Source of the DNA: Asanoa ishikariensis
GTDB lineage: Bacteria; Actinomycetota; Actinomycetes; Mycobacteriales; Micromonosporaceae
NCBI RefSeq assembly: GCF_900107455.1
Contig: NZ_FNQB01000001.1
Span: 1,240,001-1,304,000, forward strand
Length of the DNA: 64,000 nt
Reading direction: 5' to 3'
Shown: positions 38,730-47,415 of the stretch, piece by piece
How positions within the stretch are numbered: position 1 is the stretch's first letter
How the letters are laid out: each line of letters starts with the position of its first letter
Translations under genes and position numbers: made by a program
The notes under the pieces: generated by a model
Database searches by the model: none
Told to the model about the DNA's origin: nothing
The model's input: only the letters and a program-made list of their open reading frames with translations

Positions 38730-39755
38730 ATGGAGTACCCACCGAAGCCTCGGCCCGGGTCGCGCGTCGCGGTGATCTCCCCGTCGGCCGGCCTGCCAGC
38801 GATCTTCCCCGAGGTGTTCGAGCTCGGGCTGCGCCGCATGCGCGACGAGTTCAAGCTGGAGCCGGTGGAATTTCCCACCACCAGGGTGCTGGGCGCAGCA
38901 CCGGCGGACCGCGCCCGCGACGTCATGGCGGCGTTCGCCGACCCGACGATCGACGCGGTCGTGGCGACCATCGGCGGCGACGACCAGCTACGGATCCTGC
39001 GCTATCTGGACCCGGCGGTCCTGCGCGCCAACCCGAAGCCGTTCTTCGGCTACTCCGACAACACCACCCTGCTCAACTACCTCAGCGGCCTCGGCATCGT
39101 CGGCTACCACGGCGCCTCGGTCCTGGTGCAGTTCGGCCGAGCGGGCTTCATCCACCCGCTGACCCGCGACTCACTCTCGGCGGCGCTGTTCCACTCGGGT
39201 TGGTTCGACCTGGCCGCGTCGCCGGACTACACGGACGAGCCGGTCGACTGGCGCACTCCCGATTACGAGAGCGCCCAGAACACCATGTTTCCCTCGGCGG
39301 GCTGGCGCTGGCACGGCACGAGCGCCTCGGTGACCGGGCGGCTGTGGGGCGGCAACATCGAGGTCCTGACCTGGCTGCTCGCGGCCGACGTGGTCGCCGC
39401 CCCGCCGCCGGGCGCGGTCTTCTTCATGGAGACCTCGGAAGACATGCCGCCGGCGACCGAGGTCTACTACATGCTCCGCAACCTCGGGGAGCGTGGCTGG
39501 CTGACCGACGTGCCGGCCATCCTGGTCGGCCGGGCCAAGTGCTGGGACATCGGGAACCGGCTGGCACCTGACGCGAAGCGCGCGTACGCCGACGACCAAC
39601 GCGCGGCGGTCCTGCGAGCGGTCGGCGAGTACGCCCCGGACGCGGTGGTCGTCCTCGACCTCGACATCGGCCACACGGACCCGCAACAAATCCTCCCGTA
39701 CGGCGGCGAGGTCCGCGTCAACGCCGAGGAGCGCACGATCTCCGTCCGCTATTGA
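38730..39755 (+). CDS. Peptidase S66 family protein (LD-carboxypeptidase/MccF-like)
   Basis: This 341-residue serine peptidase family member cleaves L,D-bonds in muropeptides or, in MccF, microcin C-type conjugates. It has RVAVISPSAGLP, the nucleophile motif FGYSDNT (Ser about 111), the VTGRLWGGNIEVLTWL block with the catalytic Glu, and the catalytic His in LDIGHTDPQ. The length and SPSAG start look closer to the MccF-like subgroup than to LdcA, but I cannot separate them firmly. It stands alone between ppc (divergent) and the NACHT gene. Confidence 0.88.
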   Translation: MEYPPKPRPGSRVAVISPSAGLPAIFPEVFELGLRRMRDEFKLEPVEFPTTRVLGAAPADRARDVMAAFADPTIDAVVATIGGDDQLRILRYLDPAVLRANPKPFFGYSDNTTLLNYLSGLGIVGYHGASVLVQFGRAGFIHPLTRDSLSAALFHSGWFDLAASPDYTDEPVDWRTPDYESAQNTMFPSAGWRWHGTSASVTGRLWGGNIEVLTWLLAADVVAAPPPGAVFFMETSEDMPPATEVYYMLRNLGERGWLTDVPAILVGRAKCWDIGNRLAPDAKRAYADDQRAAVLRAVGEYAPDAVVVLDLDIGHTDPQQILPYGGEVRVNAEERTISVRY

Positions 39756-39795
39756 GCCATGAGTCTCGCCCAATCGCGTGACGACTATGACCGTG

Positions 39796-39805
39796 ATCAA
39801 TTGAT
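39796..39805. promoter_or_regulatory. 10-bp AT-rich palindrome upstream of the NACHT gene
   Basis: ATCAATTGAT lies 53 bp before the NACHT start in an otherwise GC-rich 102-bp gap. It could be a regulator site or part of the promoter. No convincing -35/-10 pair is visible. Confidence 0.3.
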
Positions 39806-39857
39806 AGCCTCCTGAGTGATCGTCGCAGCTGCGTTGGTCAACTGAGGAGTCTCGGCC

Positions 39858-42800
39858 ATGCCGATCGAGAAGGCCGTTTTCAATGCTGTCGGCCCCGTCG
39901 CGAAAATGCTGTGGACCAAGTTCTTCGCCCAACCACAGGGCGCCGGGCTGGCGACCAAGACTCCCAAACTCGACAGCAGGCTGCCGTTCACCAAGCCCAA
40001 GACCAGCCTTGACGGGGCCGATCTCGACCGGCTGACGACCAAGTTGGCGAGCCGGCTGGACGAGATGCGAAAGGCGGAGTTCCCCGATCTCGCCGAGGGG
40101 GATGTCGCCGTCGCGATCGAGCGGGTCGGGCGGGCGCTCGAGCGCGTCGCGCCGCTCGACGCGACCAAGCTGTTCGAGCTGGACCTGCGGCCCGAGCGGC
40201 TGGCGAAGCTGGTCATGCAGGTTCCGCGAAACGCCGAGCGGCGCGCCGACATGGGCTCCGGCGGTCGGTTCTTCGATCGAATCCTCGATCTGGTCTGCGT
40301 GCACATCGTCGAGTTCTTCACCACCCGACCGGAGTTCGAGCGTCGTGCGGCGGTGGAGCAGATCCGGCGCTCCGGCACGCCGGCGAGCAGTTCCGGCCCC
40401 ACGTCGGCGCGGGCGGCCGACTACATCGCGTTCGAGCGGCAGTACGCCGATTCGGTCGTACGGCGCATGAACAAGGTCAGCTTCTACGGCCTGCGCAGCG
40501 GCGGCTATCCGGACGAGATGTCGCGCGATCATCCGCTCGATTCGACGTACGTCCCGTTGCGGGCCGCGCCGACCACGCCCGGCGGGAGGGCGGAGTCCGC
40601 GCTGTCGGCAGGTGCTTCGCCGCTCGAAGAGGTGCTGGGAGACAACCGGCGTCTGATCATCACCGGGTCGGCGGGCACGGGCAAGACGACGGCGATGCAG
40701 TGGCTCGCGCTGTCCGCCGTGGGACACGTGGACAACTCCCTGTCCGCGAGATTGCGGGGCGTGATGCCCTTCTTCCTGCCGATCAGGACGTTCACCGAGG
40801 CGAAGGCGTTCCCCGATCCCGAGAGTTTTCTCCTGCCCATCGCTCCGCATTCCGCCGGAGCGATGCCGCACGGCTGGGTCCACGACTGCCTGCGCAGCGG
40901 GCGCGCGGCGGTGCTCGTCGACGGCATCGACGAGATACCCAAGCCCCGCCGCCAGGCGGCGGTGAAATGGGTCGCGAGCTTGGTGGAGGAGTTCGAGAAC
41001 GCGCGATTCGTCGTGACGTCTCGGCCTGCCGCCCTCGAATCCGCCTGGTCGAGTCTTCCCGGCTTCGCGGGCTACGAGTTGACGCCGGCGTCACCCGACG
41101 ACGTCCAGGCGATGCTCCGCAGTTGGTCACAAGTCGCCGACCTGGACCCTTGGGCGAGGGAGGCGACCGACGAGCTGACGGAGCTGGCGGGGTCACGACC
41201 GCACCTGGCCCGCCTTCTGGGTAATCCCGCTCTGTGCGCACTCGCGTGGAGGTTCGCCGCGCACGGCTCGGGTAGCAGCGTTCCCGCAGACGTCATGTCG
41301 TTGTGTGACGCGAGCGTCAATCTCTTCGTGAGTCGTCGGGACATGGCACGCGGCCTTTGGGCAACCGAGGACGTCTGGCTCAACGTGCGCGAGCATCGCT
41401 ATCTGCTGGCTTCCATCGCCTGGTGGATGACCCGCAACGGGCTCGAATCGGCGCCGGTCGCCGCCGTCATCGATCAGATCGCCCAGGAGCTGCCCCGGGT
41501 CTATCCGCAGGCGGGTAGCAGCGGTCCCGACCAGCGGGAAGCGGCGGAAAGGGTCCTGCGGTTCCTGCTGGTCAGGTCCGGGTTGGTCGGCCGCGTCGCC
41601 GACGATCGGATCGGTTTCTCGAACGACACCATTCGGGACTACCTGTCAGCGGTCGGCGCCCTCGGCCGCGGAGACGCCAGCATGCTCGCCAATGACGCGC
41701 CGAACGGTCGATGGGAGCAGACCACCGTGATGGCGACCGCCTTGGAGCCCTCGCTGGTCGACCTCCTTCTCTCGCGAGCACAGGACGGTGGGGCCGATCG
41801 TCCGGATCTGCTGAGGCTGCTCGGTGCTGCCCTCGAAATGGGTGGTCGCGCGCCGGCCGGCGCCTTCGAGCAAACGGTTGCCCGGCTTGTTCCGCCGGCC
41901 GACACGAGCGAGGCGGGCGTGCTCGCGGCGTGCGGTCCGGCCGTTCTGCCGTTGCTCGCCGCGTTGCCAGACCTTTCCGAAGCACAATCGGCGGCGGTGA
42001 TCAGGACGGCCGCCCTGATCGGCGGTCCCGCCGCCCTCGACCTGATCCGTCGCCACCGCTCGGACGACCGGCCATCGGTGGTGGCGGAGTTGGTCCGTGG
42101 CTGGCCGAGGTTCGATCCGGAGACCTACGCCCGGGAGGTCCTCGCCGAGGCCGCTCTCGCCGCCCAGTCGCTGCGGGTCGACAGCGAGGTCCTGCTTCCC
42201 CACCTGCGCTTCCTCACGCAACTGACGAGGCTGCGATGCACGGGTGATCTCGACCTCGGCAAGCTCGACCGCCCCTCCGCGTTGGACACGGTCGAGATCC
42301 GGGACAACTCGGTGCTGACGTCGGACGACCTGCGTCCACACCTCGACGGGCTGACGACGTTGATCCTGGAGAACTGCCCGGCCTTGACGGACCTCTCGGT
42401 CCTGGACGGCGCGAGGCTGCTGCGGCTGTGTGTCCGCGACTGCGCCGTCGACCTGCGGACGATACCGCCGGGGTGCACCGCCGAACTCGAACTCGAGCTT
42501 CAGGCATCTGGGTCGCTCGCGGACCTGCCCGCCGCGCTTCCCCTGGTACGGCTGGCCTGGCCTTCGACCTCGGCGCAGGTGCGGGATCTTGGCCTCGTCG
42601 CGCGGTATCCGTCCCTGCGGGATCTGACCACCTCGGGCTGGCCGACGCTGGCGGAGTTCGCGGTGCTGGCCGCGCTGCCGGATCTACAGGCTCTGGAGAT
42701 CAACGGCGCGGTCATCGACGACTTCGCGCCGCTCGCCGCGCTGACGAACCTTCGCCGGCTCCGCGTCTCGTACTACGTTGCCCCGTCCGACCCGTCGCCG

Positions 42801-42911
42801 ATCGGGCGGCTTGCCCACCTCGGTCGGCTGTGCCTAGAAAACCGGGGGATCGGCCCAGCATCATTCGACGAAGCCGCGATTGGCACGAAAGCCAAGGTCA
42901 CGTTGCGGTAG
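39858..42911 (+). CDS. NACHT-domain STAND ATPase with leucine-rich repeats (NLR-like protein)
   Basis: This 1017-residue protein has three parts. Residues 1 to about 180 are helical and resemble the NACHT N-terminal helical domains of actinobacterial STAND proteins (VEFFTTRPEFERRAAVEQI). The NACHT ATPase follows: Walker A GSAGTGKTT (about 270-278), Walker B AVLVDGIDEIP (about 351-361), sensor VVTSRP (about 384) and a winged-helix region with RDYLSAVGAL. From about 780 to the end are leucine-rich repeats (LTTLILENCPALTDLSVLDG). Bacterial relatives are antiphage sensors that oligomerise on ligand recognition; no separate effector gene is adjacent. GAGGAG lies 8 nt before ATG 39858. Confidence 0.88.
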   Translation: MPIEKAVFNAVGPVAKMLWTKFFAQPQGAGLATKTPKLDSRLPFTKPKTSLDGADLDRLTTKLASRLDEMRKAEFPDLAEGDVAVAIERVGRALERVAPLDATKLFELDLRPERLAKLVMQVPRNAERRADMGSGGRFFDRILDLVCVHIVEFFTTRPEFERRAAVEQIRRSGTPASSSGPTSARAADYIAFERQYADSVVRRMNKVSFYGLRSGGYPDEMSRDHPLDSTYVPLRAAPTTPGGRAESALSAGASPLEEVLGDNRRLIITGSAGTGKTTAMQWLALSAVGHVDNSLSARLRGVMPFFLPIRTFTEAKAFPDPESFLLPIAPHSAGAMPHGWVHDCLRSGRAAVLVDGIDEIPKPRRQAAVKWVASLVEEFENARFVVTSRPAALESAWSSLPGFAGYELTPASPDDVQAMLRSWSQVADLDPWAREATDELTELAGSRPHLARLLGNPALCALAWRFAAHGSGSSVPADVMSLCDASVNLFVSRRDMARGLWATEDVWLNVREHRYLLASIAWWMTRNGLESAPVAAVIDQIAQELPRVYPQAGSSGPDQREAAERVLRFLLVRSGLVGRVADDRIGFSNDTIRDYLSAVGALGRGDASMLANDAPNGRWEQTTVMATALEPSLVDLLLSRAQDGGADRPDLLRLLGAALEMGGRAPAGAFEQTVARLVPPADTSEAGVLAACGPAVLPLLAALPDLSEAQSAAVIRTAALIGGPAALDLIRRHRSDDRPSVVAELVRGWPRFDPETYAREVLAEAALAAQSLRVDSEVLLPHLRFLTQLTRLRCTGDLDLGKLDRPSALDTVEIRDNSVLTSDDLRPHLDGLTTLILENCPALTDLSVLDGARLLRLCVRDCAVDLRTIPPGCTAELELELQASGSLADLPAALPLVRLAWPSTSAQVRDLGLVARYPSLRDLTTSGWPTLAEFAVLAALPDLQALEINGAVIDDFAPLAALTNLRRLRVSYYVAPSDPSPIGRLAHLGRLCLENRGIGPASFDEAAIGTKAKVTLR

Positions 42912-42966
42912 GGAACAAATCGGACACGTACGTCGTTCTATCTGCGGCAGGAAACGCAAACGCGGG

Positions 42967-42995
42967 TTGTCGTACGCCCGGCGTACGCTTAGAAC
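42967..42995 (+). promoter_or_regulatory. Putative mfd promoter with a palindrome in the spacer
   Basis: TTGTCG (42967-42972) and TAGAAC (42990-42995) are 17 bp apart. The perfect 7-3-7 palindrome CGTACGC-CCG-GCGTACG (42971-42987) fills almost the whole spacer. The transcript would start near 43002 and carry a leader of about 58 nt. Confidence 0.5.
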
Positions 42996-43006
42996 CGCAC
43001 GTCGCA

Positions 43007-43031
43007 CCCCCCGTCCTTGCCGGTCGGGGGG
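43007..43031 (+). promoter_or_regulatory. Hairpin in the mfd leader (or terminator of the NACHT gene)
   Basis: CCCCCCG (43007-43013) pairs perfectly with CGGGGGG (43025-43031) around an 11-nt loop. It lies between the proposed mfd transcription start and the GAAAGGA ribosome site (43047-43053). It may act as a leader structure or as a terminator for transcription entering from the NACHT gene. Confidence 0.45.
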
Positions 43032-43059
43032 CCGTCCTGCGTGCCCGAAAGGATCATCC

Positions 43060-46000
43060 ATGCTTCAAGGTCTGCTGGCCGCGGCCCTGGGTGACGCGGG
43101 GTTGGCCCGTGCGCGCGACCTTGCCCGGGCCGGTTTCCCCGACGCTGACGGGCTCGATCTCACCGCGCCCGCCGCCCTGCGCCCGTTCGTGGTCGCCGCT
43201 GTCGCGGCCGCCACCGACGGCGCCGATCGACCCGTGCTCGCTGTCACCGCCACCAGTCGCGAGGCCGACGACCTGGCCGCCGCGCTGGGCAGTTTGCTTC
43301 CCGAGGACCAGATCGTCAGCTATCCCGCCTGGGAGACGCTGCCCCACGAGCGGCTCTCGCCCCGTTCCGACACCGTCGGGCGTCGGCTCGCGGTCCTGCG
43401 CAGGTTGGCCCACCCCGAGGGCAACCCGGTCAAGGTCGTCGTGGCCCCGGTGCGGAGCATGCTTCAGCCTCAGCTCAAGCGGCTCGGCGACCTCGAGCCG
43501 GTCGCCCTGAACGCCGGAGCGGACGCCGATCTCGACGAGGTCGCGCACCGGCTCAACGACATGGCGTACGCCCGGGTCGACCTCGTCACCAAGCGCGGCG
43601 AGTTCGCCGTACGCGGTGGGATTCTCGACGTCTTCCCGCCCACCGACGAGCACCCCTCCCGCGTCGAGTTCTGGGGCGACCAGGTCGAGGAGATCCGCAC
43701 CTTCGCCGTCGCTGACCAGCGGACCATCGACAAGGTCGAGACGATGTTCGCCCCGCCGTGTCGCGAGTTGCTGCTCACCGACGCGGTCAAGAGGAAAGCG
43801 CGAGCCCTCAGCGAGAAGCACCCGGAGCTGCTCGAGATCCTCGACAAGCTGGCCGAGGGCATCCCGGTCGAGGGCATGGAGTCGTTGGCGCCGGCGCTGG
43901 TCGGGGTCGACGAGCTCGAGCTTCTGGTGCACTGCATGCCCAGGGACACCCACGTGCTGCTCTGCGACCCCGAGCGGATCCGCACCAGGGCGCACGACCT
44001 CGTGCGCACCAGTGACGAGTTCCTCCAGGCCTCCTGGGCCGCGGCCGCCGTCGGTGGTCAGGCGCCGATCGACCTCGGTGCCGCGGCGTTCAAGACGTTG
44101 GCCGAGGTGCGGCACGCCGCCGCCGAGTTGCGCCAGCCGTGGTGGTCGGTTTCTCCGTTCGGCCTCGTGGAGAGCGCCGTCGAGGCGGGGCCGCAGCCGT
44201 GGGAGGACCCGGTCGAGGCGGTGACCGTCACGCCCGACGCCGGTGACGCGATCGCGCTGTCCGCCCAGCCGACCACGCTCTACCACGGTGAGACCGCGCG
44301 GGTGATCAAGGACGTCGAGGAGTGGCGGGCCGCCGGCTGGGCGGTCGCGCTGGTCTTCGAGGGGCACGGGCCGGCTCAGCGGGCCGTCGAGGTGCTGCGC
44401 GACGCCGGTCTGGGCGCGGTCCTGACCGAGGGCATCGACACGCCACCGGCAAAGGGAGAGGTGCTGGTCACCTGCGGCGGGCTCAACCACGGGTTCGTCG
44501 ACGAGGCGTCCAAGCTGGTCGTGCTGACCGGCAACGACGTGACCGGCGGGCGCGGCGCGACCACCCGCGACATGCGCAAGATGCCCAGCCGGCGGCGCAA
44601 CACGATCGACCCGCTGGAGTTGCGCAACGGCGACTTCGTCGTGCACGAGCAGCACGGCATCGGCAAATACGTCGAGCTCGTGCAGCGCGTGGTCAACGGC
44701 GCGAGCCGGGAATACCTGGTCATTGAATACGCGGCTTCCAAGCGCGGCCAGCCCGGCGACCGGCTCTACGTGCCGACCGACCAGCTCGACCAGTTGTCGC
44801 GCTATGTCGGCGGGGAGACCCCGGCGCTGCACAAGATGGGCGGGTCCGAGTGGCAGAAGGCCAAGACCCGGGCCCGCAAGGCCGTCCGTGAGATCGCAGC
44901 CCAACTGATCCAGTTGTACGCGGCCCGCAAGGCGTCGAAGGGGCACTCGTTCGGCCCGGACACGCCGTGGCAGCGGGAGCTGGAAGACGCGTTCCCGTGG
45001 ACCGAGACGCCCGACCAGCTCTCGGCGATCGACGAGGTCAAGCGCGACATGGAGCAGGCGATCCCGATGGACCGGCTGATCTGTGGCGACGTGGGTTACG
45101 GCAAGACCGAGATCGCGGTACGCGCGGCGTTCAAGGCCGTGCAGGACGGCAAGCAGGTCGCGGTGCTCGTGCCCACGACCCTGCTGGCGCAGCAGCACTA
45201 CAACACGTTCTCCGAGCGGATGAACCAGTTCCCCGTCCAGATCCGGCAGCTCTCGCGGTTCCAGACGCCCAAGGAGGCCGAGGAGACGCTCGACATGGCG
45301 GCGTCCGGCACGGCCGACATCGTGATCGGCACGCACCGGTTGATCCAGTCGGCCACCCGCTTCAAGAACCTCGGCATGATCGTGGTCGACGAGGAGCAGC
45401 GCTTCGGTGTCGAGCACAAGGAGCGGCTCAAGTCGCTGCGCACCTCGGTCGACGTGCTGACGATGTCGGCGACGCCGATCCCTCGTACCCTCGAAATGGC
45501 CATCACCGGCATCCGCGAGATGTCGACGATCGCCACCCCGCCCGAGGAGCGGCACCCGGTGCTGACCTTCGTCGGCGCGCAGGACGACCGCCAGGTCGCC
45601 GCGACCATCCACCGTGAGCTGCTCCGTGACGGGCAGGTCTTCTACCTGCACAACCGGGTCGAGTCGATCGACCGGGCGGCGCGCCGGCTGCGTGAGCTGG
45701 TGCCCGAGGCGCGGATCGCGGTGGCGCACGGCCAGATGGGCGAGGACGCCCTGGAAAAGGTCATGGTCGGCTTCTGGGAGAAGGAATACGACGTCCTGGT
45801 CTGCACCACGATCGTCGAGTCCGGCATCGACATCCCGAACGCCAACACGCTGATCGTGGAGCGGGCCGACCTGCTCGGCCTGGCCCAGTTGCACCAGATC
45901 CGCGGCCGGGTCGGCCGGGGCCGGGAGCGGGCGTACGCCTACTTCCTCTACCCGCCGGACAAGCCGCTGACCGAGCACGCGCACGAGCGGCTGGCCACCA

Positions 46001-46638
46001 TCGCCCAGCACACGGAGCTCGGCGCCGGCATGTACGTGGCGATGAAGGACCTGGAGATCCGCGGCGCCGGCAACCTGCTCGGTGGCGAGCAGTCCGGGCA
46101 CATCGAGGGCGTCGGGTTCGACCTCTACGTGCGGATGGTCGGCGAGGCCGTGTCGGCGTTCAAGGGTGAGAAGCCCGAGGAGGACTTCGACTTCAAGATC
46201 GATCTGCCGGTCGACGCCAACCTGCCGCACGACTACATCGCGGTCGAGCGGCTGCGCCTGGAGATGTACCGCAAGCTGGCCGAGGCCCGCACCACCGAGA
46301 AGCTCGACGAGATCGTCGCCGAGCTGACCGACCGCTACGGCGAGCCGCCGGAGCCGGTCCAGAACCTGGTGGCGATCGCCCGGTTCCGCCTGGTGATGCG
46401 TGCGCAGGGGATCACCGACGTCTCGGTGCAGGGTCGCCACCTGCGGTTCTCGCCGATGCCGTTGCCCGACTCGCGGCAGTTGCGGCTCAAGCGCTACCAC
46501 CCGGACGCGGTCTACAAGTCGGCGACCGACCAGGTCAGCGTCCCGCGCCCGACCACCCGCCGGATCGGCGGGGAGCCGCTGCGCGACCAAGCCCTGCTGC
46601 AATGGTGCGAGCAGTTGGTCAAGGACGTCCTGGGGTGA
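43060..46638 (+). CDS. mfd: Transcription-repair coupling factor
   Basis: This 1192-residue translocase removes RNA polymerase stalled at lesions and recruits UvrA. Domain order: UvrB-like module (about 1-400; SYPAWETLPHERLSPRSDTVG), RNA polymerase-interacting domain (HEQHGIGKY, about 530), helicase domain 1 with Walker A GDVGYGKTE (about 678) and DEEQ box (about 777), helicase domain 2 with TRG region (QIRGRVGRGRERAYAYF), and the C-terminal UvrA-binding inhibitory domain. ATG 43060 has GAAAGGA six bases upstream. The giant minus-strand open frame across it is a shadow. Confidence 0.98.
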   Translation: MLQGLLAAALGDAGLARARDLARAGFPDADGLDLTAPAALRPFVVAAVAAATDGADRPVLAVTATSREADDLAAALGSLLPEDQIVSYPAWETLPHERLSPRSDTVGRRLAVLRRLAHPEGNPVKVVVAPVRSMLQPQLKRLGDLEPVALNAGADADLDEVAHRLNDMAYARVDLVTKRGEFAVRGGILDVFPPTDEHPSRVEFWGDQVEEIRTFAVADQRTIDKVETMFAPPCRELLLTDAVKRKARALSEKHPELLEILDKLAEGIPVEGMESLAPALVGVDELELLVHCMPRDTHVLLCDPERIRTRAHDLVRTSDEFLQASWAAAAVGGQAPIDLGAAAFKTLAEVRHAAAELRQPWWSVSPFGLVESAVEAGPQPWEDPVEAVTVTPDAGDAIALSAQPTTLYHGETARVIKDVEEWRAAGWAVALVFEGHGPAQRAVEVLRDAGLGAVLTEGIDTPPAKGEVLVTCGGLNHGFVDEASKLVVLTGNDVTGGRGATTRDMRKMPSRRRNTIDPLELRNGDFVVHEQHGIGKYVELVQRVVNGASREYLVIEYAASKRGQPGDRLYVPTDQLDQLSRYVGGETPALHKMGGSEWQKAKTRARKAVREIAAQLIQLYAARKASKGHSFGPDTPWQRELEDAFPWTETPDQLSAIDEVKRDMEQAIPMDRLICGDVGYGKTEIAVRAAFKAVQDGKQVAVLVPTTLLAQQHYNTFSERMNQFPVQIRQLSRFQTPKEAEETLDMAASGTADIVIGTHRLIQSATRFKNLGMIVVDEEQRFGVEHKERLKSLRTSVDVLTMSATPIPRTLEMAITGIREMSTIATPPEERHPVLTFVGAQDDRQVAATIHRELLRDGQVFYLHNRVESIDRAARRLRELVPEARIAVAHGQMGEDALEKVMVGFWEKEYDVLVCTTIVESGIDIPNANTLIVERADLLGLAQLHQIRGRVGRGRERAYAYFLYPPDKPLTEHAHERLATIAQHTELGAGMYVAMKDLEIRGAGNLLGGEQSGHIEGVGFDLYVRMVGEAVSAFKGEKPEEDFDFKIDLPVDANLPHDYIAVERLRLEMYRKLAEARTTEKLDEIVAELTDRYGEPPEPVQNLVAIARFRLVMRAQGITDVSVQGRHLRFSPMPLPDSRQLRLKRYHPDAVYKSATDQVSVPRPTTRRIGGEPLRDQALLQWCEQLVKDVLG

Positions 46639-46676
46639 AAACGCGGCGGGTACGGACTCGTGAGAGAGTGTCGACC

Positions 46677-47411
46677 ATGCTTCGTGCCCGCCGCATCGCG
46701 TCGATCGTGGTCGTCGCCGCCCTCGGTCTGGGTGGCCTGGCGGCCTGCCGTTCCGAGCCCTCCGTCGCTGCCTACGTCGGCGACCGGAAGGTCACCGAAG
46801 ACCAGGTGACGCAGATCTTCAACGGTGCGGGAGCGGGCGCTTCGGCGACGCCGGCAGCGGAAGAGCAGCCGGCCGCCGAGCCGACCAAGGTGCCCGGCCC
46901 GGCGGTCAGCCGCCAGCAGGTCGTCGACCTGGAGGTCACGCTCGGCCTGGGCCGTCAGGTCGCGTCCGAGCAGGGCGTGCAGCCGGTCAACGCGGTCACC
47001 GCCGACCAGGTCGCCGGCGAGCTCGGCGTCCCGGCGACGAGCCAGTACGCGGTGGACTACACCGAGTGGGTCAACCTCTCGCAGGGCATCTTCGCCAAGA
47101 TGGGCACCAGCGTGCCGGCCGTGACCGACGAGCAGCTCCAGGGCGTCTACCAGGCACTGGTCAAGGTCAGCGCGATCGAGGCGGGCTTCGACCTGGCGCA
47201 GATCAAGCAGGCCTTCGGCGGCGGCGAGTTCGTCTCGGCCGCGTACCAGCTCACCGGTCTGCTGGAGAAGGCGGCTTCGGCCAACGACACCACGGTCAAC
47301 CCGCGCTACCTGCCGCTGGCCGCCCCGATGGTGGTCTCCTCGCAGGGCGGTGCGATCTTCTACGACCTGCCGTACCTGGTCGGCAGCGACACGGTCAACG
47401 ACCGCGCGTAA
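46677..47411 (+). CDS. SurA N-terminal domain-like lipoprotein
   Basis: This 244-residue protein has a lipoprotein signal peptide with lipobox LAAC (Cys about 24). It starts like SurA/PrsA chaperones (AAYVGDRKVTEDQVTQIF), where the helical N-terminal domain binds unfolded chains, but no peptidyl-prolyl isomerase (parvulin) domain follows, so it is probably a holdase-type lipoprotein. An Ala/Pro/Glu-rich spacer occurs at about 55-75. The mfd-surA-like-mazG order is common in Actinobacteria. ATG 46677 is chosen on GAGAGAG upstream; GTG 46668 is possible. Confidence 0.82.
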   Translation: MLRARRIASIVVVAALGLGGLAACRSEPSVAAYVGDRKVTEDQVTQIFNGAGAGASATPAAEEQPAAEPTKVPGPAVSRQQVVDLEVTLGLGRQVASEQGVQPVNAVTADQVAGELGVPATSQYAVDYTEWVNLSQGIFAKMGTSVPAVTDEQLQGVYQALVKVSAIEAGFDLAQIKQAFGGGEFVSAAYQLTGLLEKAASANDTTVNPRYLPLAAPMVVSSQGGAIFYDLPYLVGSDTVNDRA

Positions 47412-47415
47412 GTAC

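Noticed and set aside
43054-46602. 1182-codon minus-strand open frame opposite mfd
   Set aside because: Same reason: low-complexity His/Arg/Asp product antisense to a complete, well-conserved mfd gene.
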